Assembly (NCBI GenBank): GCA_020402865.1
Contig: JADBYT010000015.1
Coordinates: 186,001 to 250,000 of the forward strand
Direction of reading: 5' to 3'
Source of the DNA: Bacteroidota bacterium
Lineage (GTDB): Bacteria; Bacteroidota; Bacteroidia; Palsa-965
DNA length: 64,000 nt
The position numbers were made by a program, and so were the translations under genes. The notes beneath the pieces are model-generated. The model did not search any database, was not told where the DNA came from, and worked only from the letters and a program-made list of their open reading frames with translations. Of this stretch, positions 36,065 to 44,436 are shown piece by piece (positions within the stretch are counted from its first letter, which is position 1; every line of letters starts with the position of its first letter).

Positions 36065-37669
36065 TTAACGGCGCACAATTACTTTGCGCATCACCCGCCC
36101 CGATTCAGTTTGCATTTCCAGCATATAAACACCGCCGCGCACCAGTTTGTCTTCACCAAAATTTACCTGGTTATTTCCTGCCGGATATTCGGTGGCGGGT
36201 GTGGCGTCAATCAGGCGTCCGTCGGCACTGAATAGTTTGAAGCCAACCTGCTGCGGTTTGTGTAAACTGAATTTTACGCTGAAACCTGCCGCTGCGGGAT
36301 TGGGATAAACCTCCATCAGCAAATTGCCTGAGCTTTGTGTATTCAGCTGATCAGTGCCCGATGGCGCGTTGCGTAGTATGTACACTTTATAAATCTGGCT
36401 GCTTGCGCTGCTTTGCGAGCCGTTGTTGGTGAAGAAAATATTAGGAGCCGTGCTGCTGATGCCGCCAAAAATATAGCCCGCAAGGGTAGTGTCGTTTTGT
36501 AGGTTATCAAGCTGAATGACATGATTGGGATATACCGGCAGGTTTTCGGCATGAATAAATTCAGAGCCGGCGCCCAGGTAGGCGGGCATGTCAACCGGCA
36601 GTTTGTACTCATTCAGGTTGCCGTTTGCATCGCGCGTAACGCGGGCAATTGTTTTCACAAAAGGCACATTGTTGTCCTGCACCAGCACCGAAGCACTGTC
36701 GTAAAACTGCGCAATACCACCAAAAAACACCATATGCATTTCATTGGCCGAGGCTGAATACACGGGCAATGCAGCACAGTGATAATGGTTGTAATGCTGC
36801 TGAAAAGCGGCGTTGGCGGTATAGCCCGCACTGTCAATGGTTACGCTGTGCAGAAATGGCAGATTGACCGTGGGCTGAAACACACCTGAAAAAACAGTGA
36901 TTCCTTCCGAGCCGTCGGGCAAAATCTGCGCTACGGCGTTGTAATCGCGGCGGTGAAAATTTGCCGCATCGCTCAGAGCGGGTAAATGCGTAATGGTAAT
37001 GGTGGTGCCGTTGTCGGAAAGTGTAAACCGCCTCACGGCATCGGTGTACACCTGTGTGTAGGTTGGGTTGCCCATCGGGTTGTAGTTTCCGTCGAAACGG
37101 TTTCCGCAGGCTAAATAATAGGTTGAATTTATTTTTTCGAGATGCCCGCCGGTTACCGCAAAGAGCGGATCGGAAATTTGCCGGAAATAAGAAGTAAACG
37201 GGGTTGAATTGATTACCGCGTTAATCACAGCCGGCACATCCACCGCAGTTAAATAATCGAATGTTTTACGGCTGGCAGTGGCGGCATTGTACCCATAGCC
37301 GCCAATCAGGTAAAGGTAATTTCCGTCCTGATGAAATTCCATATTGGTGGAACTCAGTTGCTCCTGAACCGAAACCGGCAGTGAGATTAGCGGTGCCGCC
37401 CATTGTTGCTGCAGTGCGGGATCCACAACCAGCAGCTGAGTATTGTTTCCCGTCACATCGAATGCAGCAAACGGCTGGCGAAGATGTAACCCGTCGAGAC
37501 GACCGCCGATGATGAGCCATTTACCGTTATCTGTTCCAAAGGCATACGATTGCAGGCCGCTTAGACCGGGCACCTGCACTGGTTCAAGATAAATACCAAA
37601 CGGTGCGTTTTGTGCATCAAGCAACCGCGCCAAAAACAACCCGGCCACCAGTAAATAATTTTTCCACAT
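36065..37669 (-). CDS. Secreted T9SS protein with kelch-like repeats
   Basis: About 534 aa starting at ATG 37669 (MWKNYLLV). The signal peptide is followed by repeated strands such as NGKWLIIGGRLDG, GNYLYLIGGYGYN, NEMHMVFFGGIAQF and LAGYIFGGISS, consistent with a kelch-like propeller (about 40-430). A T9SS type A domain begins LMEVYPNPAAAGFSV and ends GGVYMLEMQTES.GRV. Its stop abuts the amidase stop base for base, so the two are convergent with no spacer. No enzyme motif is visible. Confidence 0.82.
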   Translation of the reverse strand: MWKNYLLVAGLFLARLLDAQNAPFGIYLEPVQVPGLSGLQSYAFGTDNGKWLIIGGRLDGLHLRQPFAAFDVTGNNTQLLVVDPALQQQWAAPLISLPVSVQEQLSSTNMEFHQDGNYLYLIGGYGYNAATASRKTFDYLTAVDVPAVINAVINSTPFTSYFRQISDPLFAVTGGHLEKINSTYYLACGNRFDGNYNPMGNPTYTQVYTDAVRRFTLSDNGTTITITHLPALSDAANFHRRDYNAVAQILPDGSEGITVFSGVFQPTVNLPFLHSVTIDSAGYTANAAFQQHYNHYHCAALPVYSASANEMHMVFFGGIAQFYDSASVLVQDNNVPFVKTIARVTRDANGNLNEYKLPVDMPAYLGAGSEFIHAENLPVYPNHVIQLDNLQNDTTLAGYIFGGISSTAPNIFFTNNGSQSSASSQIYKVYILRNAPSGTDQLNTQSSGNLLMEVYPNPAAAGFSVKFSLHKPQQVGFKLFSADGRLIDATPATEYPAGNNQVNFGEDKLVRGGVYMLEMQTESGRVMRKVIVRR

Positions 37670-37789
37670 CACTCATTTTCGATATGCAGAGGGATATGCT
37701 GCATATTATACAGCCAAATTAAATGGGATATACAAGATAGAATGTGATATAAGTTACTTTGTGCAGTAAGATTGGTCAGAATGCATCTT

Positions 37790-38812
37790 TCAATTCATCC
37801 CGTTTGCATGCATCGCGTGGTAAAAATAGCTTCGTCTGAAACAAAAAACAGCAGTTTCTCTATTGGCTTCGGTAGCCAGTTCTCCATTAACTTCCCGGAT
37901 ATCATAAATACCGGGTATCCATTCAATTTTATACCCAAGTAACGTAGTGGAAGCCTTGCCTGATTTATACCAGATTGAATCTTTTGTAAACCAGTTTCCG
38001 GCACTGTCTGTAGTTGATGTCATACAAAGCATTGAAATCGGATCAGGTATAAATGAAATAGTACGTTCAGCCTCATTAATAAAACTCAAAAGCTGTTTTT
38101 CTGAATAAAGTTTCAGCAATGCAGAATCAGCAAATGCCGACCAATTATTGAACGGATCGGTAAAAGCGATTTTCAATACATCTTCATATCGTTCCAGTTC
38201 ATAATAACACAATGAGTAATAGGAATTCATACCTGATTTATGCCAGAGATAGCCGGTTCCGCAGGAATAGTTAACAGTATAAAGCGTATCAGCGGCCTGC
38301 AGGTAGGAAAGCGCTTTTTGCGGATTTTTTTTCTTTAGTTCAATCCGCATCAGCTCAATTGCTGCATAGTGTTTATAGTTATTGGTATAGCTTCCGTAAC
38401 CATAAGAGAGTTTCTTTTTTTGCATTTTCACATCTGAATCGTGATACCGGGTTTGGCAGTATTGTTTGAGCGGGCTGTGATAAATGGTTAACAGCATGCG
38501 TTCGGCTGCTGTATCTTTCAGTCGTGTGTATGCCATTGCAGCAGCATAGTATTTTTCGTAATTTTTCGAAGTGGGGAACGCATTTTTGAGCGCGGCATTT
38601 TCTTTCACGAATATGGAGTCTGCTTCGTCAGCCGGTGCTGGTTCAGTGAGATATCCGACGGGATAATTTGATAGTGATATACTTGTTAGTGTGGCAAAAC
38701 CAGAATTGTATGCCGAATGTGAAAACAGTGTATCAGAACTTATTTGTGCAGAAAGTGTTGACGAAAGTAGCGATAGTATTGCGGCTGCGAGTTGTGAGGT
38801 TAGTTTATTCAT
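37790..38812 (-). CDS. Secreted protein of unknown function, helical repeats
   Basis: A 340-aa protein with a signal peptide (residues 1-22, STLSAQ). The body is helical with repeat-like pairs (YEKYYAAAMAYTRLKD, HYAAIELMRIELKKKNPQKA, MNSYYSLCYYELERYED), resembling TPR units. A Tyr- and Ser-rich middle contains YGYGSYTNNYKHY, and the C-terminal part is compact. It is single, with no operon partner. No family is assigned. Confidence 0.7.
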   Translation of the reverse strand: MNKLTSQLAAAILSLLSSTLSAQISSDTLFSHSAYNSGFATLTSISLSNYPVGYLTEPAPADEADSIFVKENAALKNAFPTSKNYEKYYAAAMAYTRLKDTAAERMLLTIYHSPLKQYCQTRYHDSDVKMQKKKLSYGYGSYTNNYKHYAAIELMRIELKKKNPQKALSYLQAADTLYTVNYSCGTGYLWHKSGMNSYYSLCYYELERYEDVLKIAFTDPFNNWSAFADSALLKLYSEKQLLSFINEAERTISFIPDPISMLCMTSTTDSAGNWFTKDSIWYKSGKASTTLLGYKIEWIPGIYDIREVNGELATEANRETAVFCFRRSYFYHAMHANGMN

Positions 38813-38841
38813 TTCATCAAATTACAAATTTGCCCGCAATT

Positions 38842-39453
38842 TTATATTTTCCCTTTCGCCTGATACTGGTTGGCCCGCACATTCTTTTCGGCGAGTGTCA
38901 CTGTTTCATCAATCCGTTTCTGCCGGGTTTCGGGGCGTTTGGCATTCATGATCCACCACAAGATTAATTTTTTGGCAGAAGGCGGAAAGGCATGAAAATA
39001 TTCGTTTGCCTTTTTGTTTTTCTTGAGTGCGTTCAGCAAATCATCGGGCAATTCAAGTGCGTCAACTTTATCAAGCGCGTTCCAGGTGCCTGTTTTTTTT
39101 GCCAGCTCAATCATGGCCAAACCGGCGGGCGCAATTTTATTTTCACTTAACAGGCGTTCAACTTTTGCCTTATTTATTTTGCTCCAATGGCTTTTCGGAT
39201 TTCGCGGCGAGATGTATTGATAGAAACTTTCATGGTTGCGTCTGGTTCTTTTTCCGTCAATCCACCCAAAGCAAATCACCTCATTTACCAGTTCATCCCA
39301 ATGCACACTTTTCACTTCCGATTCTTTGCGGTACATCACCACAAACACGGCATTGGATTTGGCGTGATTGTTCTCCAGCCATTTCCGCAATTCACCTGCC
39401 GAACGGAAGTGAAAAGCCGGATAGCCGAGGTGAGTTTCCGGATCTTTCATCAT
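38842..39453 (-). CDS. YdeI/OmpD-associated family protein
   Basis: A 203-aa protein starting at the ATG pair at 39448-39453 (MMKDPETHLGYP); the much longer frame reads antisense-like sequence of the next gene. Family signatures are FRSAGELRKWLENNH, VNEVICFGWIDGKRTR, YQYISPRNPKSHWSKIN and the helical tail PPSAKKLILWWIMNAKRPETRQKRI. Family members have been linked to protection from bacteriocins or peptides, but the role is unsettled. It starts 2 bp after the carboxypeptidase stop and is likely co-transcribed with it. Confidence 0.85.
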   Translation of the reverse strand: MMKDPETHLGYPAFHFRSAGELRKWLENNHAKSNAVFVVMYRKESEVKSVHWDELVNEVICFGWIDGKRTRRNHESFYQYISPRNPKSHWSKINKAKVERLLSENKIAPAGLAMIELAKKTGTWNALDKVDALELPDDLLNALKKNKKANEYFHAFPPSAKKLILWWIMNAKRPETRQKRIDETVTLAEKNVRANQYQAKGKI

Positions 39454-39455
39454 GC

Positions 39456-40949
39456 TCAGAGCGCGTAGAGGCTGCTGTATTTTTTTCGCGCATACGCCAT
39501 GAAATAGCTGAACGAGAGCGGCTCTCCCGTAATACGTTCGCAAAGTTCGCGGGCAGTGTATTGTTTGCCGTGGCTGTGTATGTGTGTGCGCAGCCATTGG
39601 AGGAGTTCAGTAAACTCACCTCGTGCAATTTTATCGCTAAGTCCATCAATTTGAGCTGAAGCTGCGGCGAAAAACTGTGCGGCGTAAAAGCTGCCAATGG
39701 AGTAGGTGGGGAAATAGCCCAGGCTGCCGTGCGACCAATGTACATCCTGCAAGCAGCCGGCGCCGTTGTCGGGCACGTCAATGCCTAAATATTCGCGCAC
39801 GCGGCTGTTCCAGAATTCAGGCACATCCTTCACGGCGAGGCTGCCTTCGATCAATGCTTTTTCCGTTTCAAACCGAACCATGATATGGAAATGATACGTA
39901 AGCTCGTCGGCCATGATGCGGATGAGCGAAGGACGCACCACATTGAGCGATTTGAAAAGTTCGTGCGCACTTTCGCCGGCAAGTTGCTCGGGAAACGCTT
40001 CCTGCAGTTTGGGCATTACCGTTTGGCAAAACTCCAGACTACGTCCTACATTATTTTCCCACAAACGCGATTGCGACTCGTGAATACCCAGCGATACATA
40101 TTCACCTGCAGGAAGTCCGTAGCCGCTGGCCGGCAAGCCCTGCTCGTAAAGCGCATGGCCACCCTCGTGAATGGTGCCGGTGAACATATCGGAAAGATTG
40201 TGCTCATCAATTTTTGTCGTTACGCGCACATCGTTCGCTCCGAAGTTTATTGTAAACGGATGCAGCGAAATATCCTGCCTGCCGGTTTCGAAATCAAAGC
40301 CGATGAGCCGGAGCAGTGTTTCGCTGAAGGCAAACTGCTTGTCTTTCGGATAATATTTTTTGAGCAGATCGTTGGTAAGTGGCGGCCGGGCGGCAATTTC
40401 CTTCACAAACGGCACCAGATCTTTGCGTACATCGGCAAAAAGCTGTTCCACCTCGGCAGTGGTGAGGCCGGGTTCAAATTCATCAAGCAGGGCATCGTAA
40501 GGGTGTGCGGTATAGCCCAGCAACTCACATTCACGGCGTTTGAGCGCCACAATTTTTTCGAGGTGCGGTGCAAACGCGGCAAAATCGCCCGCAGGTTTGG
40601 CCTGATGCCATACGCTGAGTGCTTCCGACACGGTGCGGCTCATTTCCACCACAAAATCACGCGGAAGTTTCAGGGCCCGCTGGTATTGTTTGTTTACATA
40701 CTTTACGTTGCAGCGCTGCACGGCATCTAGTGTGGTGTCGTTTGCCAGCACATCAAGCAAACCGCCAAGTTTGCCGCCGGTGGCGCGTTCGTGCACAAGA
40801 CCTGCCAGTGTGGCCAGCTGGCGCGCGCGCAGAGCCGCTCCGCCCGCAGGCATATAGGTTTCCTGATCCCAGTTTAATACACCTGCCGCAAAAGAAATAT
40901 CGGCTATTGACTGTACTTCAGTAATAAATTCGGTATAGGTGTTTGACAT
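39456..40949 (-). CDS. M32-family metallocarboxypeptidase (thermostable carboxypeptidase Taq)
   Basis: A 497-aa M32 metallopeptidase starting at ATG 40949 (MSNTYTEFIT). The HPFT element (about 240), zinc-binding HEGGHALYEQG (HExxH at 261-265) and HESQSRLWEN (about 293-302) are the family hallmarks. Such enzymes trim C-terminal residues from peptides in the cytoplasm. Length is typical. There is no signal peptide. It lies upstream of the YdeI gene in an apparent two-gene unit. Confidence 0.94.
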   Translation of the reverse strand: MSNTYTEFITEVQSIADISFAAGVLNWDQETYMPAGGAALRARQLATLAGLVHERATGGKLGGLLDVLANDTTLDAVQRCNVKYVNKQYQRALKLPRDFVVEMSRTVSEALSVWHQAKPAGDFAAFAPHLEKIVALKRRECELLGYTAHPYDALLDEFEPGLTTAEVEQLFADVRKDLVPFVKEIAARPPLTNDLLKKYYPKDKQFAFSETLLRLIGFDFETGRQDISLHPFTINFGANDVRVTTKIDEHNLSDMFTGTIHEGGHALYEQGLPASGYGLPAGEYVSLGIHESQSRLWENNVGRSLEFCQTVMPKLQEAFPEQLAGESAHELFKSLNVVRPSLIRIMADELTYHFHIMVRFETEKALIEGSLAVKDVPEFWNSRVREYLGIDVPDNGAGCLQDVHWSHGSLGYFPTYSIGSFYAAQFFAAASAQIDGLSDKIARGEFTELLQWLRTHIHSHGKQYTARELCERITGEPLSFSYFMAYARKKYSSLYAL

Positions 40950-40964
40950 TTTCCGCACAGAATT

Positions 40965-41375
40965 TTATGATGATTTTCGATTGAAACTACCCAGTGCCAG
41001 CAGCACCCAGCCAGCCATAAAGCACAATCCGCCCAATGGCGTAACCGGTCCCAGCCATTGCCAGTTTTCCAGTCCGATGATATCGCGAACGCTTAGCAGA
41101 TAAAGTGAACCAGAGAACAGCAAAATGCCCGCCGCAAACAGCCAGGGTGCCGCTTTAAGCATACGCGTGGCAGGCTGGCGCAGCAACAGCGCACAAACCA
41201 CGATGGCAAGTGCATGATACATCTGATAGCGGGCCGCCGTTTCAAAATTGTGCAGTTGCCGCTCCGTCATTAAACCTGATTCGAGGTGTTTTTCAAGCCC
41301 GTGTGCCGCAAATGCGCCCAGCGCAACAGACAATCCGGCCAGCAATGCCCCTTTCAGCATCCAGTTCACTTTCAT
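40965..41375 (-). CDS. DUF423 small membrane protein
   Basis: A 136-aa protein with four hydrophobic segments. N-terminal GALLAGLSVALGAFAAHGLEKHL and C-terminal LGPVTPLGGLCFMAGWVLLAL are hallmark DUF423 motifs. The function is unknown; it is a widespread inner-membrane family. It is upstream of the carboxypeptidase gene with a gap of about 15 bp, so the three genes 40965-38842 may form one transcript. Confidence 0.9.
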   Translation of the reverse strand: MKVNWMLKGALLAGLSVALGAFAAHGLEKHLESGLMTERQLHNFETAARYQMYHALAIVVCALLLRQPATRMLKAAPWLFAAGILLFSGSLYLLSVRDIIGLENWQWLGPVTPLGGLCFMAGWVLLALGSFNRKSS

Positions 41376-41417
41376 GCGCCAAAGATAACCGCATCTGAAT
41401 ATCTCCCCTAAAATAAA

Positions 41418-41450
41418 CTGCCCCGAAACCAGACATTGGTTCCGGGGCAG
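41418..41450 (-). terminator. Hairpin terminator after the YceI gene
   Basis: The stem CTGCCCCG-AACCA / TGGTT-CGGGGCAG with a 5-base loop lies 18 bases after the YceI stop. The minus-strand continuation is T-rich (GTTTATTTT). Confidence 0.75.
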
Positions 41451-41468
41451 CTAAACTATTTAATCTGA

Positions 41469-41993
41469 TTAGTTGGCCGAATGCACAAACTGGAGTTCAG
41501 CCTGAAGTTTAACTTCTTCGCTCACCAGCACGCCACCTGTTTCAAGTGCAGCATTCCAGTTCAAGCCAAAATCGGTGCGGTTAATTTTTCCCGATACCGA
41601 AAAACCCGCTTTCTGGTTGCCCCAGGGATCTTTATTGGTGCCCGAAAACTCCACGTCAAGCGTAACCGGTTTGGTTACATCGCGGATGGTAAGGTTGCCC
41701 GAAATTTTACCTTCTGAAGCATTGTAATTGCTGCTTTCAAAACGGATTGCTGGATACTTCTCTGTATCAAAGAAATCAGGACTTTTCAGGTGTCCGTCGC
41801 GCTGCTCGCTGCCGGTATTAATCGAATTCAGATCGGCTGTAAAGTTTACACGCGCCCCGTTAAATGTGGCGTCAGCTGCTTCTACCTCACCGCTGATCAT
41901 GTTTAACTGACCAGTTACATTGGTAATCATCAGGTGTTTTACTTTAAACTGAAGTTCGCTGTGCGAAGGATCGAGTGACCATTTTGTTGCCAT
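41469..41993 (-). CDS. YceI-family protein
   Basis: A 174-aa lipocalin-like YceI domain protein: KWSLDPSHSELQFKVKHLMI, then INTGSEQRDGHLKSPDFFD, YPAIRFESS, GNLTIRDVTKPVTLDVEF and GFSVSGKINRTDFGLNW. The fold binds isoprenoid or fatty-amide-type molecules in studied members. No signal peptide is visible, so this one is probably cytoplasmic, which is common in Bacteroidota. A promoter with a 16-bp palindrome lies upstream. Confidence 0.93.
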   Translation of the reverse strand: MATKWSLDPSHSELQFKVKHLMITNVTGQLNMISGEVEAADATFNGARVNFTADLNSINTGSEQRDGHLKSPDFFDTEKYPAIRFESSNYNASEGKISGNLTIRDVTKPVTLDVEFSGTNKDPWGNQKAGFSVSGKINRTDFGLNWNAALETGGVLVSEEVKLQAELQFVHSAN

Positions 41994-42033
41994 GTGTGTA
42001 TGTTTTTTGGGTGAATGTTTGAATTTTACCAGT

Positions 42034-42069
42034 CAAAGGTAAGTAAATATATGTACATACATGTATGTA
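42034..42069 (-). promoter_or_regulatory. YceI promoter with perfect 16-bp palindrome (operator-like)
   Basis: Read on the minus strand, TACCTTTG (42041-42034) matches the -7 element. The perfect palindrome TACATACATGTATGTA (42054-42069) covers the place where the -33 element should be, and no TTTG is seen there. This layout suggests binding of a dimeric repressor or activator. Outside it, 41994-42298 holds no gene. Confidence 0.55.
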
Positions 42070-42298
42070 GGTGTATTTTATTTGTTAATTCATTGATTAA
42101 CAGTGGTTAAATTTATTTTTTGGTATGGGTGAAGCGGAATATAAATGGAATTGCCGTATCTGAAAAACGGTTCACCTTTAGTGGTTTCCGGTTTTGCGGG
42201 ATGAAAGCTAGCGGTCAGGTGTTTTCTGTCTGAAAATCTGGTGTGCTGAAGGCAAAAGGAGGCTGCTGAATATGCCTGTGTATGTGTGGAGTAAAGGA

Positions 42299-42332
42299 GT
42301 TGAAAGCAAAACAAAGCGATATTGTACCTTTG
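42299..42332 (+). promoter_or_regulatory. Promoter of the saccharopine dehydrogenase-like gene
   Basis: GTTG (42299-42302), a 22-base spacer and TACCTTTG (42325-42332) lie 16 bases before the ATG. Confidence 0.5.
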
Positions 42333-42348
42333 CGGGCAATTTCGAAAT

Positions 42349-43680
42349 ATGAAACATCTACTTGTTATCGGAGCCGGACGTTCGTCGTCGTCGTTAATTA
42401 CCTATTTGCTACAGCATGCCGCTGCCGAAAACTGGCAGGTGCGCGTGGGCGATATGAACGGTGCTGCCGCTGTGCAAAAAGTAAGCGGATCAGACCGGGG
42501 CACCGGTTTTGGTTTTGATATAAACGATGCCGCACAGCGCGAAACTGAAATTGCGGCGGCTGATCTGGTGGTTTCAATGCTGCCGGCGTTTATGCACGGT
42601 GCCGTAGCGCGCGATTGTGTGCGGCTGGGAAAACACCTCGTTACCGCTTCATATGTTTCTGATGAAATGCGTGCGCTGCATGCCGAAGCGAAAGAAAAAG
42701 GAATTGTACTGCTCAACGAAACCGGCCTCGACCCGGGTATCGACCACATGTCGGCCATGCAAATTATCGACCGCATACGCCATGAGGGTGGTGTGCTTTC
42801 TGCCTTTTATTCCTACTGCGGCGGACTGGTTGCACCCGAGTCGAACGACAATCCCTGGGGCTATAAGTTTTCGTGGAACCCGCGCAATGTAATTCTGGCC
42901 GGGCAGGGCACAGCGCAGTATATCGAAAACGGGCAGTACAAATATTTGCCCTACAGCCGCCTTTTCAGCAGCGCCACCCGCATCGAAGTAGAAGGCCACG
43001 GCAGCTTTGATGCCTATGCAAACCGCGATTCGCTTTCGTACCGCAGTGTGTATGGCATTGATGATATTCCCACCCTGCTGCGCGGTACGTTACGCATGCC
43101 CGGCTACTGCAAGGCCTGGAATGTATTTGTACAGCTCGGTCTTACCGACGATACCTGGAAAATTCACCACGCTTCGCAACTTACCTATGCACAATTGGTA
43201 GAAGCGTTTCTGCCTGCCGGAAACGGTAGTCTGCAAAGCCGACTGGCCACATTTACGGGACTTGCCGAAGACAGTGAGGAAATGAAAATGGTAATGTGGA
43301 CCGGCATGCTCAGCGACGAAAAAATTCCGCTCGACGAGGCAAGCCCGGCACAAATTCTTCAGCACCTGCTCGAACAAAAATGGCTGCTTCGCCCCGGCGA
43401 TAAAGACATGATTGTGATGCAGCATATTTTCGAATACACACTAAACGGCAAGTCACATCGGCTGAAATCATCGCTGGTAGCCAAGGGCGATGATGAAGTA
43501 CAAACTGCAATGGCGAAAACCGTAGGTCTGCCCGCTGCAATGGCTGTGCGCCGCATACTGCGCGGTGAGTTCACACGCACTGGTGTATGTGTACCCGTTA
43601 CGCCCGATATCTACGAGCCCGTGCTTGAAGAACTGCAAGCATACGGAATCAACTTTGAAGAAAAAGAAGAAACGATTTAA
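42349..43680 (+). CDS. Saccharopine dehydrogenase-like oxidoreductase
   Basis: A 443-aa enzyme starting at ATG 42349 (MKHLLVIGAG). The N-terminal Rossmann region (VIGAGRSSSSLITYLL) is followed by ETGLDPGIDHMSAMQIID and GGLVAPESNDNPWGYKFSWN, typical of the LYS9/saccharopine reductase C-terminal domain. Related enzymes act in lysine metabolism, and in Bacteroidota they are common as single genes. The precise reaction is not provable here. It is followed at once by a terminator. Confidence 0.9.
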   Translation: MKHLLVIGAGRSSSSLITYLLQHAAAENWQVRVGDMNGAAAVQKVSGSDRGTGFGFDINDAAQRETEIAAADLVVSMLPAFMHGAVARDCVRLGKHLVTASYVSDEMRALHAEAKEKGIVLLNETGLDPGIDHMSAMQIIDRIRHEGGVLSAFYSYCGGLVAPESNDNPWGYKFSWNPRNVILAGQGTAQYIENGQYKYLPYSRLFSSATRIEVEGHGSFDAYANRDSLSYRSVYGIDDIPTLLRGTLRMPGYCKAWNVFVQLGLTDDTWKIHHASQLTYAQLVEAFLPAGNGSLQSRLATFTGLAEDSEEMKMVMWTGMLSDEKIPLDEASPAQILQHLLEQKWLLRPGDKDMIVMQHIFEYTLNGKSHRLKSSLVAKGDDEVQTAMAKTVGLPAAMAVRRILRGEFTRTGVCVPVTPDIYEPVLEELQAYGINFEEKEETI

Positions 43681-43689
43681 CTCAATAAG

Positions 43690-43716
43690 AAAGGCGCCGG
43701 TGAAAGCGCCTTTTTA
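43690..43716 (+). terminator. Rho-independent terminator
   Basis: The stem AAAGGCGC / GCGCCTTT with a short loop is followed by TTTATTTT, 10 bases after the dehydrogenase stop. It overlaps the end of the convergent gene at 43714. Confidence 0.8.
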
Positions 43717-44436
43717 TTTTGCACGTTTTAACTGTATGCCTAATTGAAACGCAAACACCCTGCTTTTATCGTCCAGATCAGGCAGGTATGAGCCGTTGAT
43801 CATGCCGGCAAAACCGTCGAGATTGGCGGCAGGGAAAAACTCGGTGCGGAAAAACGGACAAAGCCACCATTTTGTATTCAGTGCCTTTTCGGTGCCCACA
43901 CCGGCGGTGAGTCTGAATGCAGGCAAAAATGGCCGATATACATCCTCATCGGCTTCTTCTGTCAGTTCGCCGTTGAGGCGCACGCGCGGCATAAGCAATG
44001 CAAAACCGGGCGAAAGTTCAACATAAATGTGTTTGTGCATGCCGGCCACTTTTTCTTTGTGATCAGGTGAAAAGAAATAATAACGCACACCGGCATCGAG
44101 TGTGGCGGCGTTAATGGTGGCACGCAGCTGGTATTCGCTGCCGCCGGTGAAAGCAGCCGACGAATAAGCCTGCGAAGTGGTTTGGTGAAAACCTGCGCTG
44201 AACGGAAATGCCCAATGGATGCGGTATCTATGTAAGTAACCCGCTTCGGCCTGCCAGCCGTAACTAAACAGCCCCATTTTTTCCTCTGCAAAGGGGCGAG
44301 AAAAATTGTAGGTGCGCACAATTTCGTCCCACGCATCAGCCATCATGTAACGGGCAGACGCACCGGCATAAAAGCCGCTTTGTGCGGCAAGCGGTGCACC
44401 GGCAAAAAGACCCATTACAATAAGCAACCGTTTCAT
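43714..44436 (-). CDS. Outer-membrane beta-barrel protein
   Basis: A 240-aa protein with a signal peptide (residues 1-19, APLAAQ) and alternating amphipathic strands (GFYAGASARYMM, GWQAEAGYLHRYRIHW, TLDAGVRYYFF, HIYVELSPGFALLMP). The last strand RVFAFQLGIQLKRAK ends near the stop, as barrels do. Its ATG overlaps the stop of the flavin oxidase gene by one base, so they are co-translated. The function is unknown. Confidence 0.78.
   Translation of the reverse strand: MKRLLIVMGLFAGAPLAAQSGFYAGASARYMMADAWDEIVRTYNFSRPFAEEKMGLFSYGWQAEAGYLHRYRIHWAFPFSAGFHQTTSQAYSSAAFTGGSEYQLRATINAATLDAGVRYYFFSPDHKEKVAGMHKHIYVELSPGFALLMPRVRLNGELTEEADEDVYRPFLPAFRLTAGVGTEKALNTKWWLCPFFRTEFFPAANLDGFAGMINGSYLPDLDDKSRVFAFQLGIQLKRAK

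Noticed and set aside
39454-39597. N-terminal extension of the YdeI-family protein
   Set aside because: Would overlap the carboxypeptidase coding region and has no family similarity; the family domain begins just after the ATG at 39453.
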